Source: Ischnura elegans (lineage: Eukaryota > Arthropoda > Insecta > Odonata > Coenagrionidae). Taken from it: a stretch of DNA of 64,000 nt. Shown here in pieces: positions 1 to 11,450 of the stretch. Within the stretch, counting starts at the first letter, position 1; each line of letters opens with the position of its first letter. The stretch is taken from the NCBI RefSeq assembly GCF_921293095.1, contig NC_060254.1, forward strand, positions 63,286,069-63,350,068, written 5' to 3'. The translations under genes were made by a program, and so were the position numbers. The notes under the pieces are model-generated. The model did not search any database. It was not told the origin of the DNA and was given only the letters and a program-made list of their open reading frames with translations.

Positions 1-503
1 GAAGGAACGGGACATAGGGGGAGGGGCAGGAAAGAGAGGAGAAGTGAGGACGCTTGTCAGGCGTGGGTGAGAAAATGAAAGGGAGAGTATAACGATGTAG
101 AAAGAGTGGCTAGCTGAGGTAAAACTTCATGGCAGAAAATTCCGATTATAGGAAACATACCCAAATCAGATGATATCTCAACAATGATAAACCTAATAAT
201 AAACAGTGTAAGTAATGACGAAGTGCTGAGAAGAGTGGAAGGAAAGAGGAGTGTTCTAAAAACCTTAAGCAGGAGACGGGATAACTTAGTTTGCCACATT
301 TTGAGGCACGATGGCCTGATGATGAGTATCGTAGAAGGACAGGTGGAATGGAAGAAGGGTAAGGGACGGCCCCGAATGAGTTACATAGGACAAGTTATTA
401 AGGATGTAAAAGAAAAGAAATACGTCGCTATGAAAAGGCTAGCGGAGAAGAGAAAGGATTGGAGAGCTGCATCAAACTAATCTTAGGATTGTTGACTAAT
501 GAT
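1..503 (+). pseudogene. LINE 3' remnant (reverse-transcriptase C-terminal tail)
   Basis: An open frame from 184 to 480 (98 codons) reads as the region after the reverse transcriptase in insect endonuclease/RT LINEs. It has SNDEVLRR, then a basic stretch, then the signature HILRHDGL, a basic GKGRPR patch, and MKRLAEKRKDWR near the end. This order (RRxGNLxGHxLRHDG..GKGRPR..W) is typical of the ORF2 C-terminus. It is followed at about 481-502 by a short 3' UTR containing AGGATTGTTGACTAATGAT, the kind of tail these elements carry. The endonuclease and RT domains are absent, either beyond the window edge or lost. The first 180 bases are A/G-rich and hold no clear domain. No full-length element is present, so this is a dead copy. 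The clade is uncertain. Confidence 0.7.
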
Positions 504-517
504 AAACCCAATGTTCT

Positions 518-702
518 GCCGGCCTCGGTGGCAGCGGGTTAAAATCCTCGCCTTCCATGGAAGAGGTCGTGGGTTCGAGTCCCGCCTGGGTAGTTTGCCC
601 CTATCGGAATGGTTCGTGCATGTGTAATTGTTAAATTGTTGAAAAACCTCGATGTAAAGGCCAGCATGAGCTATTTTCGTTGGTACGTGAATAAAATAAA
701 TA
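518..702 (+). repeat. tRNA-derived SINE, copy 1
   Basis: A GCCGGCCTCGGTGGC head is followed by a pol III A-box-like stretch (about 529-539) and a near-perfect B box GGTTCGAGTCC at 572-582. A unique body and an A/T-rich (AATAAAATAAATAA) tail come next. A second copy with the same head, B box and body lies at 45772-45970. It sits 15 bp after the LINE 3' end. The folding of a functional tRNA is not retained. Confidence 0.8.
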
Positions 703-1103
703 ACGATATGCAAAATACTGGAGAGTGTGCTGGCGGATTAATTATCTCTCAATATGGATGATTTTTCTTAATATTTTATTGGTGGATTTGTATATATACG
801 AGCATTATTTATAACGCGTCTTTCGTTAAAATAGTATTTATCAGATGTAGAGATAGACCATTTTCCTTCCGAAATTGACAGTTTATATTATGTTTCTTAA
901 TTTCTGTCAATTATGCCCTCTCATCGTATAAAAACACAAGAATGAAAACCAGATTACAGAGGATAAAAATTCAATGACATTGGCTGGAGCGATGTTTTTT
1001 TCACATGAGATATTGATTCACATGAAATTAAGTGAGTAATGTTTTAATTAAATAGTTCGTAGTTTTTCTTCTTTATCGATTAAATATGCTCGATGTAGCT
1101 GTA
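703..1103. other. AT-rich spacer, no gene seen
   Basis: AT-rich sequence with stops in all frames and no recognisable repeat or signal. Confidence 0.5.
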
Positions 1104-1690
1104 TTGAATATTGTGGTTATAGATTTGATCTAATGTTGTCACTTCCCTGAAAATTCTCGGAAATCATACTCGGCGATCATGAGCCAATACCGATAACCTT
1201 AACTGGGGCGGGAGTTTTACTTATATTCAGATACGCCAGCATTGCGTGGTTGCCAATTTCCATTGTAAAAATAAGACTTAAGTTGCCATCACGAATCGGC
1301 TATCGGAGTGACTGAGTTACTGAATATTGTGGTTATAGTTTTTCTGTAAAATTGCTTTTTGTTGTTATTTTCTAGAAATTTTTCGGAAATCATACTCAAC
1401 GATAACCTGAATATTATGGGGTCATCATAATAATAGTTTTGCCGTAATGTTACGCTTTGTTGTCATTTTCCTGAAAATTCTTGGAAATCTTACTCTGCGT
1501 TTCTGAGCCAACACCAATAATCATAAGCTGGGACGGTTGAAGATTACTTATTCGCATAGCTTATTATTTTCCCCCTCCGTGTACTTATATTCAGGCACGC
1601 TACATTGTGTGGTTGCCAATTTCAAGTGTGGAACTAGTACTCAAGTTGCTATCACGAATCGGCTAACGGAGAGTGACTGGGCGCGGAAGC
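1104..1690. repeat. Diverged tandem repeat
   Basis: Blocks recur in the same order. GAATATTGTGGTTATAG is at 1104 and 1321. A CTGAAAATTCTYGGAAATC block is near 1150 and 1472, with a weaker one near 1370. GAGCCAAYACC is at 1181 and 1506. ACTTATATTCAGRYACGC is near 1218 and 1584. TGGTTGCCAATTTC is near 1246 and 1611, and ATCACGAATCGGCTA is near 1288 and 1650. This gives two units about 360 bp apart with a partial third between them. Coding is not evident. Confidence 0.7.
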
Positions 1691-2161
1691 TTGCAACACT
1701 ATTTTCACGGGCATTATTACCGTTGTTGTTCTCGCCCGAAACTGCTAGAAGCCAATGATGGAGAGCATCGCTCCCCTTTTAGAACGACGGGCGGCGATTG
1801 ACCATGAGTTCTTGTATTGTATTCGGTTGTTTACAACTGCCCTCTTGAGGTTCACGATGTGGCTGACCTTCGTGGTTAGTCCACTTCCCTCCACCTGCGA
1901 GATCTGTCCCCTCCCACTCCCTACGAAAAAACGCCGTCTCGTCCAGACCACGCCCTGCTACCCCTACTCCTCACCTCCCCCTGAATCCCCCTCCTTCGTG
2001 CCACCCCCCGGATATTTTCCCCACGCCCCACCCCACTTCTACTAGAGTGCTCCACCCTACGCCGACGCTGAAGACATCCTCCGCCGAATTCTTGGACCCG
2101 TCAGCATGCCGTACTGGTTGCGAATCTTTCCTGACCACATCACAGGTGGTTACTAAAACGA
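1691..2161. other. C-rich patch without a supported gene
   Basis: From about 1880 to 2050 the plus strand is strongly C-rich. Open frames of 96-117 codons exist on both strands, but they look like a by-product of composition. No start context, splice site or domain supports them. Confidence 0.4.
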
Positions 2162-2810
2162 GGAACAAAGCAATAGCATGCCCAAGGAAAACTGTAGAAA
2201 ATCCAAATGTATTTATTTTTGTTTTCTGGTACGATTTATGGTCAATATCAGTGAAGATTTCTCGGGTCTTGCACCGGGTAAGGTCATCGATATCTCCTAA
2301 CGTTTCGACAAGCAGCTCGCCCATCGTCTTCTGGGATTCAGGAATCCAATGAATCTAATTTCCATGACCTTCCATGGGCAAGTTGCTTGTCGAAACGTAG
2401 GAAGGAGATACGGAGGACCTTGCCTGGTGCAAGACCCAATAAATCTTCACTTCTATTGCTCGCCGGGATAGAACCAGGCATTACAATACTCAGTATATTT
2501 TGTTTCCTCGACAGGTTGAGATCAAACGACAAATTGTTATCTTCATGAAATTATTTATGTTTTCTGTCTGAGTTTACTTATTTTTTCAAATCGTATTGTT
2601 TATTCGCATCACAAAGCAATAACATGCCCAAGTGAAACTGTTTGAGAATCTTGAGGCATTTTTTTGGTTAATGGTACGATTTATACTAAATATATTTTTT
2701 GCGCGACAGGTTGAGATTTAATAACAAATTATCTTTTTATGCATTTATTTATGTTTCGTGTCGGGTCTCAGTTTACTTAGTTTTTCAATTCGCGTTGTAA
2801 TTTGTCCGGA
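2162..2810 (+). repeat. Tandem duplication, first unit interrupted by an insertion
   Basis: Unit 1 starts with CAAAGCAATAGCATGCCCAA near 2164. It ends with a block containing GACAGGTTGAGAT and GTTTACTTATTTTTTCAA (about 2500-2600). Unit 2 repeats the same order from about 2611 (CAAAGCAATAACATGCCCAA) to about 2808. Unit 1 is split at 2253-2484 by a foldback insertion that unit 2 lacks, which gives the order of events: duplication first, insertion second. Confidence 0.7.
2253..2484. mobile_element. Foldback insertion, possible Penelope-like terminal repeat
   Basis: Two inverted arms of about 75 bp (roughly 2252-2325 and 2376-2454) flank a 50-bp spacer. They share GGGTCTTGCACC and TGTCGAAACG, among other blocks, at about 80% identity. 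A 30-bp unpaired extension follows on the right (2455-2484). Possible imperfect target duplications are AATATCAGT (2244-2252) and AATACTCAGT (2485-2494). The GTCGAAACG motif and the asymmetric arm-plus-extension shape match the Penelope-like element at 38004-38618. Assignment to that class is inference. Confidence 0.5.
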
Positions 2811-5800
2811 GGCATCCCAATTCAGGCAATGCCTAAAAGGGATTCCTAATTTATCCTTGTTTATTTTGAAAGTAAAATATGCTTGTAAATTTCATTATAC
2901 GGTTGAGTAAATTTATCATTATTATATAAAAAAACTACACTGTGGCAGTCTTAAAGCCGGTTTATGGAAAAGTTCAGCAGAAATTTATGTAAAAAAAGGT
3001 AAAGAGAAATAATCATCCCGGCTCTTGGACGTTTAATCACGTAAAATGACACATGCTCGACGACATCCGTCACTTTTCTAAGAACTGGTGGAAAACTTCC
3101 GCGTGCGCTATTAAAATTGAGACAGGAAAAGAAAAATCACTTGGCACTTTCCATACTGCCACTTTATTTCCAACCTCGGTTTCTGCTATGCATTCCAGTT
3201 GCCGTGATAATTTCGTAACGGTGACGAAAACATGATTTAAATTAAGTGTCAATGCGGAACGTTCCATGTGAATTTCCTTTCCCTATTTCGTGGTTCCACA
3301 AAGTTAAGCTGTTAATGCTAAACCATGCTCACACCACGCCAATTTTTCCGTTAATTAGCTTGGGTCACGCATAAATGTTTTGCTATTTTTATATTGGCCT
3401 TAGGGCACTATACTCTCATGCTGTAAAATGCTCCTTACGATTTTTCAAATTGCTGTTTTGTTTTGTAAAACGGCCGTAAGTGCATAACATTTCATATCCT
3501 AGGAAAGTGTTTCCAGGGTAACGATTCGATGCCCGATGGTCGAGATGACGAAAGGGTAATCCCATGAAACAGTTTACTTGTTTAAAGCGTTTAACCACGA
3601 CGAAAGAATTTCCTCCGGTGATATCGGTAGATTGCTCTCTCCCAACTGCAAACCCAGAATTAATGAGAAGAATTAACCTATACCATCTCTGATAAACATA
3701 TGCTCTTATGTATAATGCGTGTAGGTTGTAGTGTCGAACCCGGAGTATGACTGGTAATAAACAATATGTTATCGAATCATCTATTCTTTCTCTCCCAATA
3801 TCGAGCAAAGGATTTTGAGTTTGTCCGATAGTTATTATTTTATTTGAACCACATCGAAGAAAACGGCTGGTTCCATCGAGATTGAAGTAACTTTTATTAC
3901 CTATTGTGGTTATACATTAGATACAACGTGTTGGATCTTGGATTTATTTAATCACAGCTCTACAATGCTGAAACCAAGTTTGAGTTTTGAATACAATTAT
4001 TTTTCTCTACGTTACGCTAATTGTATACATTTTCCATGGCTTCAGTATGAGGACTAATCTAACAATAAGTATTCTCACGTATTAGATTTAAATATGAATT
4101 TTAATGGATTTTAAAAATTTTACTCTATGTTATGACTACGGAATTGAATAATGGATTCAGTTGCAGAGTTTTTTTTTAGAAAGAACATGTTTACAAGTTA
4201 AGGTATCATATATTAGTCAAAGTAGGGTTTTATCCTGAGAGAAGTGAAGAGCGAGGAATTTTAAGGCTGTAAGAGGGACTTTGTTTAGTTCAAAATTGAC
4301 AATATTGTTTTAAATCTGGAGCAACATGTATTTTGTTCCAAAATTGAAATTCGGTCCGGGGCACTTGAGTTTGAGTCCAGTGCTCCGCAGTCAACCTCTG
4401 GAAAAATTTTAATTTATGCTTGAAATAACAATTGAGCGCGGTATGTGGATTTTCAAATGTCACTTTTTATGCAGTTTATAATTTAATATGGTTTTTTGTG
4501 TATTAAACTCTCAGGAATCACCAGGATCTGTATAGGAACTGATCATTTATCAAACGATACCAATTGTTCCGAACCTCGTATACTTTTAGACTTAGGTGTC
4601 GACGTTGGGTTTCCTTGCGACCAGTCATATTTTGTTAAATCTCGTTGCTGAAGGAAGTTCATCACGTCCTCGAAAGCCTTGATCACATTTTTATATACTT
4701 AAAGAAAAATATTCTCTAAAGTTGCCATTTTACGGTGGAAATGTAACAGGGTACGAATATACATGAGTTATCAAAATATCGACTTTTTAAAATATATTTA
4801 TGTACAAATATTTACCGGAAATAATTAATATGGCAAAACAACATTTGCCGAGTTAGCTAGTAACTTGATGATTTTTATACCATCACTCTAGAGTAAAGAT
4901 TTTACAAGATGTTGCATGTCTGACTCTTAAAAAGGTCTCCATTAAAATATTTACTACTGCAAATCCACTGAATAGAAAAAAATGGGGAACTAGCTACTAG
5001 GTGAGGGTTTTTTAAGTAGTAAATATAGGATGTGGAAATGTGTAGCAGAAAATGAGTCAGTGGAGGGGAGGGACGAAAGGAAAGAGAATGTTTGCTCTTT
5101 GATTGGCTAGAAATGGCATTGTGGAGTAAAGGGCGAGGTCACGTGCGGCGGGATAGGTCTTTGAAATTAATGCGACAGAGCAGTTAGGGACAGTTGAAGG
5201 TAGAGATAAGAGCGTTGCCAATAAGGAATAAGGCGTACAGAGTTAGGCTCGCGACTGAGAGATCAAAAACAAAATTTTCTCGTGTTTATTGTCGAACAAC
5301 CCGTTTTTCCATCGTAGGCAACACCTATATAGGCCGTAAAGGAAAAATTACGGAACGAAGAATGTTAATAGTATTATTACTAATATTTCTATGTTCATAA
5401 CTTTTCCAGCTATTTAAGTCGACGGTAGCTCAATTTATATGTGACTAACATAATTTGACGTTAGTTACTGAATTTTATTGGTAATTAGGAGACTTAACTA
5501 GGTGACATGTCTGTATTGTTTTTCATATCTATTTCCTTTTGGTGTAACGAACAGAAAGAGTCATTTTTTTTCTTAATGATATACACATTCTTGCTGCAAT
5601 AGTAACTCTTCCAATGCTTATATACAAGTACTACCCTAAGACCCTGTGAAAAAATCCGGATTTTAAAATGCCACTTCCACAAATGTTGACATGGATAGCC
5701 TATTTATTCGTGTTCGTCCAGCAATGTTAACTGTAGCTAGAAGAGCATAGTGTGACGTATTCATGACCATAACCTGTTCTCCGTTTATAGCTCCCGCACC

Positions 5801-6660
5801 TTCTGCGAGTCTTTCGGTCGAGGACCCTCAGCAAAAAGTAGGTACCGATGGAATTTATCTCTAAGGTAATTCTCCATATTTTACGCTCTAATCTCAGTTG
5901 TGTTTTATCTCCTGTAACTGGCAAATGTAACAGGATATCAGCTGAACTTCGGGTTATTATCAGTTACTTCATTATTTTATGCTCTATATTTTAACTTTAC
6001 CAGTTTCTGGTGAAAATGTTGAGATAACCACTTACAAAGGACATAACAAGTATCTTTTCCTATACGAGATAAGGAATGAAAATTTTCTGAAAGAATTAAA
6101 TAATATTTTGCAATATACTGAATGTTTCAACTCAGTAGTTGTAGTTAAAATTCAAAGAATAACAGGTGAGTATCAAGCGAGGTGGGCCATCTGTCAGTAC
6201 AAGCATTGTCTTGTAGTCAGTTAGCGTTTGCGTACGATAATTATCGCATTTAAAACACCGCATGATGAATTCTAACTTCAGGACATTTGTTTTTTTTGGA
6301 AGCAACAGTCTATGTAGAAAGTTTAAAAAGATATAAGTTAAGTGGAGGTTTACCAGCGCAGAATTTTAAGCAAATTTTAATGAATAGGGATGTCAGTGTT
6401 ATTTTCTATGCCCCTTTTCGATCCCCTTATCTGGACTGTAAAATGACATATACTATTCAAGTACTTTATTGTATATACTAGTGAGTGTTATTTATTTATA
6501 GCGAAATATTTAGTAGTAATTTATGTTGCTTAGTATATGAGGCCATAATGTTGATAAAACGAAGTGTAAACGCGTTAAGTATATGCCTGCTAGTTCAACC
6601 GTTTGGACAGGAAAAAGGACACAGCAGTGTGGGAATCAGGAAGATAATGCGTTAGAGAGG
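2811..6660. other. AT-rich intergenic DNA, no gene recognised
   Basis: About 3.8 kb of AT-rich sequence. Open frames of 60-130 codons (for example minus strand 3416-3808) resemble no family I know and lack splice or promoter support. Around 5110-5150 an inverted CCAAT motif (GATTGGCT) and an E-box CACGTG lie in a slightly GC-richer patch. That could be a promoter, but no transcript unit can be traced from it. Confidence 0.4.
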
Positions 6661-7375
6661 AAATCATTCATGAATAGGAATGAGAGCATAGCTTTATAAG
6701 AGTTTAGAGAAAGACTAGTGAAGAGTCTGATCGAGAATGTAGCGCTATAAGGTGCGGAATAGTAGACTTGTAAGTGGAATGGAATAGAGTGGAGGTGTTC
6801 AAGATGTTTCCGTGAAGAATAGAGGAGAAACTTATGTGGCGGTTGAGGAAACGGATCTTCGAAGGTATAGGCATGGTGGATGAGAAGTTGTAGAGGAAAT
6901 AATGGAAGAGTCAGAGAGTTTGTATAGAGGGAATGCTAAAAACTGTGCCAGTGGGGAGCAGTGGCGCATATATACGGGGGGCGTGGGGGGCGCACACCCC
7001 ATTGCGGGGCTACCCGCATCGCCGAACATTGCAGAACCACAATTGTAACTTTTTTATACCATAATTTATCATGGTATTGTATATGCGTATAATAAGTTTA
7101 AATAAAACTATCTTAAATTTTGCATGTAACTTCATTATTTTTCATTACGATAAAGTACTGGTAGCTCAAGATATCTATTGCGCCCTCACTTTGCGTTCTT
7201 TTTTATCCGCTACTGGTGAGGAGAATGCTAGGAAATCGATGTGGAGGAAAAGAATAGGATTTTTAGATGAAATGAAAGGGAATAGGAATTTAAGTATGTT
7301 GAAGAGGGGAGTTAAAATTGGACTGCTAAATTCTTCACGTAAACCTACCTCAGCCGGTGAAATACCTTTATAATA
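6661..7375 (+). pseudogene. LINE ORF2 3' remnant, interrupted by a MITE
   Basis: The segment at 6705-6765 translates, through stops, to ERLVKSLIEN followed by VAL-stop-GAE. This matches the RLIKSLxWSVALYGAETW signature that ends the reverse transcriptase in RTE-type and related insect LINEs. At 7224-7375 the frame resumes with MWRKRIGFLDEMKGNRN and a tail also present at 26880-27040. Between them (6959-7215) lies a 257-bp hAT-like MITE with its own target duplication. Several in-frame stops show the copy is dead. Its 3' end joins a tandem duplication. Confidence 0.65.
6959..7215. mobile_element. hAT-like MITE nested in LINE
   Basis: The 257-bp element begins CAGTGGCGCATATAT and ends TTTTATCCGCTACTG, the inverse of CAGTAGCGGATAAAA. 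It is flanked by 8-bp near-duplications GTGGGGAG (6951-6958) and GTGAGGAG (7216-7223). CAGNG ends and an 8-bp target site are hallmarks of the hAT superfamily. The family recurs in this window at 11997, 27108, 35027, 37551, 50025 and 51858. No transposase is encoded. Confidence 0.75.
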
Positions 7376-7737
7376 TACCTGCTCCAGTATTTTGCTTCAC
7401 CATTCAGTATTTAATTGAAATGAACGAGCGTTTTTGATGATAATTTTGATCTCATTAATGCTGTTTCCTATATGGTTTCCATGTTTTACAATTATAATAA
7501 TCTTGGTTACCAATTAATGCAATTAAAGCTTTGGGTCCTAAGTGTCCTACCTAAAATACCTTAATAATATACCTGCTCTAGTATATGCTTTCTCCGTCCA
7601 GTATTTAATTGAAATGAACAAACCCTTTTTGTGATAATTTTGTCTCATTAAGGTCGTTTCCGAAATGGTTTCCATGTTTTACAGCTGTAATAATCTTGAT
7701 TACCAATTAATGCAAATGAAGCTTTTGGGTCCTTAGT
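7360..7737 (+). repeat. 194-bp tandem duplication
   Basis: Unit 1 (7360-7553) and unit 2 (7554-7737) both start AAATACCTTW and share TATTTAATTGAAATGAAC, TGGTTTCCATGTTTTACA, TACCAATTAATGCAA and TTGGGTCC, with scattered substitutions and small indels. The unit begins exactly at the 3' tail of the upstream LINE, so the duplication probably involved the LINE end. Confidence 0.85.
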
Positions 7738-9488
7738 CTCCGTGGGTTGGCTTTTTTTTCTTTCTCAGTCTGCTACTCCCTCTTTTTGGACATATTTGAC
7801 CGCGGCGCAGTCTGCCATTCCTATAAATCTCCTCGCGGAAGAGACTCATAACCTCCCCTCCTCCCTCTCCTCCTCTATAGCCTCTCCTCCCCTTCCCACC
7901 ACGCCCATGCGATAACGTGCGGTTAAAAATAAAATGCTCCCTCCTCCCCATTTGAATTTCATGGATTTTTTTTTACCTCCAGCCACCACATCGTGACTGG
8001 CCGCTCGGCCCGCTTTTCCTGGGCAAAGTTTGATAGACTCCTATCTCATCGTGTTAAGGGAACTTGCCGAAAGTGTTTAAGAGGAGCCCGTTTTGGGATA
8101 TCGTTTTATTCCTCCCCTTCCTCCATTAGGTGGGCTCAAGGTTGACCGCGGCCAATGGCGCCGTGTTTCGGTCAGTTGGCTATAACTGCGCCGAGGGGGC
8201 ACAAGGAAACACGCGAGATCCATCTCGCTCGAATTATTTTTTTTCTCCCGAGGAGAAAACTCGCGGGATACAAGGTGTCCACCCACTCGCATCTAGAAAA
8301 GAAATAGGTTGAAGGTCAGCGCTTTGATCATTGCTTTCAACTTAATTTAGGGCTGTATTCGCAGAGTGTAATCGGTTATATGATAGGGGAAAAGATTGGC
8401 TAAGAACTAATGTCATATTTAATGATCGGTTGTCCATCGGAGTGATTTGGTCAAAGAAAATCGTTTCTATTCGCTGCCAACTCTTTTAACGCCTTGATGG
8501 TGTTCCCTTGCTAAATGCCTAACACTCTTGTCAATAAAGTGGTTTGCTCTGTGTTTTTCCTTGTGTGAGTTCCTTGCCTTCATAATATCCTTTATTGCTT
8601 CTCTTATGCAATCGTGACATCTGATTTTGGTCCCTGTCGGATCTCTTTATACTGTTTGATTCTTTTTTGTGTCCCTCTCCTGTCTGATGTTCCGTTTACT
8701 GCTTTTTCGCTCTTCTGTCGCGGTAGACTCCTTAAGTTTCACTGGATACCATCGATATTCAAAATGCATTTCCAGGGGCTCATGCTTTTTTTTTCCAGTT
8801 TCAGTGTTGCGTTGTACCATTCGTCTTGCGTTAATGTACATATTATGCTATATTTAGCTTGGAGAACCAGGGATAATGGCTATAAGATATTCCTTCCGCC
8901 CTAGCTATCCCTCTTCCGACTTACCTACCCTGAATCTGAATACACTTCATATTTTCCCGTCCATAATATTCTTGACTAATTTTTCGTGGCCCGTACATAG
9001 AAACCATTCTCCTGATGTCCTTCTAGATCAAAGGTAGTTTTCGTGCTCTGAATTGTAGGGTTTGATGTTGGGCCTTTCGCTTATTATCCCTCGAGGGACC
9101 ACAACGGTAATTGATCCATCCATCAGTGCCTGCTAGCTTAGGAATAGATATGATTTCGGCATTTTTGACGGCCGAACAAGTGAATGTGGAGGAAAGTACC
9201 TAAATTTTTCGCACAATTTGCGACTGACACGTCCGCCATGAGAAATAACTTCCCTTTGGCGTCGCGTCAAGGTTGCATTAGTGCCACCTTTCTCACACGA
9301 TTTTTCCTATATTTTGTCTGAGCGTATATTTCGTCATTAAGACTTCTGAAAAGGATCGAGAATGTGGAAAAGATCTGCTCGAGTCTTTTAAAAAACATGA
9401 GTAAAGAACTAATTGATATGGCAATATTAGTTGTATCTGTTTCCATTCCAATCTTTGATGGATTTATGCATGCAAATTGTTACCCGAG
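7738..9488. other. Intergenic, GC-richer then AT-rich; no gene recognised
   Basis: From 7740 to 8330 the composition is pyrimidine-rich and relatively GC-rich (including CGCGGCC near 8148), then AT-rich. Open frames of 60-96 codons have no recognisable domain. Confidence 0.4.
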
Positions 9489-9810
9489 TGGTGTATTTGT
9501 AAAATTAAAGTGTCACAAGAAGAAGTAGATTCTTTTATCATCTTCTGTCGAAGGACACTGCCCATTGAATCGGAAAAAAGTCACCTGTCGTAGTGATTAG
9601 GGATCATGCACTATATGAAAGTGATTCTTGTAAAAAAATGGCATCATTCTCGACGATAGAAAATTCGGGGTGGGAGGTTTTTGACCTGTGCCTTATGACG
9701 CGATGGATAGGAATGAACTCGTACGCTGGCTTACATTTCAACGGATAGTGTTCTTGTAAAATTAAAGTATTATGAGAAGAGAGATTCATTTATCATCTTC
9801 AAATTTAGGA
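9489..9810 (+). repeat. Short direct repeats with SINE-tail fragment
   Basis: A TTGTAAAATTAAAGTRTYA block followed by a TTATCATCTTC block occurs near 9496-9545 and 9754-9800. Between them, 9641-9745 matches the body of the SINE at 10906-11006 (shared CATCATTCTCGACG, TAGAAAAT and ACATTYCAACG). These are fragments of the SINE family seen 1 kb downstream. Confidence 0.6.
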
Positions 9811-10405
9811 TGCCACCAAGCGAATCTTTTAAAATTGAGTGATGTTACTGATAATGGGCCATAGAATTTTTCAGAGGAATGTTTTTACTTTTGAAATTTA
9901 AGACATCTATAATCTATTCACTTTATACTTGCGGGTGAGCTTTCGTGAGAGCCCGTATACTCTCGGGAGGCTTCGCTAATAGGGTTGGGGTAGTACTGAG
10001 AGAGAGGAGGAGCGAACTTAACGTTGCCAAATGCACACAGCCGCCTTAATTTGTCACAGAAAACGTCGGTACCGAGACAATATACCTACTCATTTCGAAG
10101 TTATTGAGGATAATACTTTGACAGAAGACAATGACATTCTCAGCTACCATGCTGAATGAAGCACCGTTGGTGAAAGGCATACTCGAAGACATACAAGGAG
10201 ATGCTTGGAAACATTGCTCCACGAGCAGATTCACGATGTTAACTCGACGGAGGTCTGAGAGCGACTGATTGAGGCCACGCCTGCAATCTGCTGATTAGCC
10301 GAGGGAAAGTCACGTGACCCCCACTTACTTAAGTCACACACCTCACCCGCAAAGATAAAATGAACAGAGTAAAAATGAAATTATTCTCCAAAGCACTGCA
10401 TTAAA
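9811..10405. other. No gene seen
   Basis: Mixed composition. The perfect palindrome GTCACGTGAC occurs near 10310, an E-box site, but with no gene attached to it. Otherwise there are no features. Confidence 0.4.
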
Positions 10406-10640
10406 CATGTAACTTTGTACGCAATGACGCGCTCGATTGCAAAGTTTCATACACAAAGGATGAAATTTACCATGAAAAAATCACTTGACTTATCCGGAAA
10501 AATAAATATCATACGGCAATCGGGACATCCAGGTTCGAATCCCGGCTAAGCCAAATGACTTTTTTAATGGCGAATTTCATCCAAGGTTTGTATAACTTAG
10601 CATCCGTTCGTGTGACTGTATACAAAGTTACTTGTGCCAT
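10406..10640. repeat. Inverted pair of SINE fragments
   Basis: The left arm (10406-10499) is the reverse complement of the right arm (10541-10640) at roughly 70-75% identity. Both arms hold the AAATGAYTTTTTYATGG block and end in CAAAGTTAC. The spacer contains a B box, GGTTCGAATCCCGG (10532-10545). The right copy is in plus orientation and lacks its head. The two copies face each other and could form a hairpin RNA. Confidence 0.6.
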
Positions 10641-10792
10641 GCAGTATATTGGAAAACGTCCGATCGGAATAGCGATGAATAGGGTTTTTCTCTCCAACAA
10701 GTAAGCACAACCACCGTCTCCTGTGGCACAGTGAGGGCTTACGCCTACAACTTGTTCGGTTAACCCAGTCTGTGATTGGCATTGGGAGAAGA

Positions 10793-11006
10793 TGGCTTGG
10801 TGGTTTGATTGGTAGCATACCTGACCGGCAATCCGGCGATCCGGGTTCGATTTAGGACTAAGCCAAATGATTTTTTCATGGTGAATTTTATCCATGGTGT
10901 CAGGTCATCATTCTCGACGGTAGAAAATCCGAAGGGTTTCCTGACTTGGGTCTTGTGGTTCCATGAATAGGGGTGTAATTTATGCTATGGATACATTCCA
11001 ACGACC
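10793..11006 (+). repeat. tRNA-derived SINE, second family
   Basis: The head TGGCTTGGTGGTTTGATTGG contains an A-box-like region (about 10801-10816), and the B box GGGTTCGATTT lies at 10843-10853. After the head come GCCAAATGATTTTTTCATGG and a body shared with the fragments at 9641-9745 and 10541-10583. The family is distinct from the GCCGGCCTC SINE. It is not a working tRNA gene: the acceptor stem does not close. Confidence 0.65.
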
Positions 11007-11010
11007 AGAC

Positions 11011-11450
11011 CGCGATGAGAAAAAGGAATCTTATAAGTTACTCTCTTTCCACCGTTAATCAGGGCTTCGTCTGGATTGTTCCACCCCCGTTCGTAGACAA
11101 CTCTCCTGCACTTCGCCACCGCCTCAAAGCCTGCTATCATCCGTACTCCAAGCGACCTTCCAGTATTTACCCACCCCCTCCTCCCGCTCTCCCTCCAACC
11201 TGTACTGAGGCACAATGGCTCGCCTCCTGTATCTCGCGATCCATCGGACCACTCCCATCGTCCTCCCCACGAAAAATCTTTTTATGCCTCTCTCCCCAAA
11301 GTCGATTATTCGCCAACGTAGCGAGTCGAGGAGATGAGGAGAGACGCTCGAGAAACCTCATCGATTCCCTTCGAGAAGAATCGTCTCCCTCCTGTCGTGC
11401 CGACCCGGATATCACGAAAAAAAAGGTCCACTTCGATCGCTCAAGATAGT
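11011..11450 (+). other. GC-rich island with 155-codon open frame
   Basis: GC-rich sequence stands out from AT-rich flanks. A plus-strand frame stays open from 10982 to 11449, and minus-strand frames are partly open too. The predicted peptide is basic, serine- and proline-rich, and matches no domain I recognise. It could be a promoter-associated CpG island or a first exon. Coding is unproven. Confidence 0.25.

Noticed and set aside
518-590. tRNA gene suggested by a perfect B box
   Set aside because: The acceptor stem does not pair, and the same head with a conserved non-tRNA body recurs at 45.8 kb, so it is a SINE.
3416-3808. 130-codon minus-strand frame as a gene
   Set aside because: It has no start context, domain or repeat support and sits in neutral AT-rich DNA.
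10532-10545. tRNA gene suggested by GGTTCGAATCCCGG
   Set aside because: There is no A box or cloverleaf upstream; it belongs to a truncated SINE.
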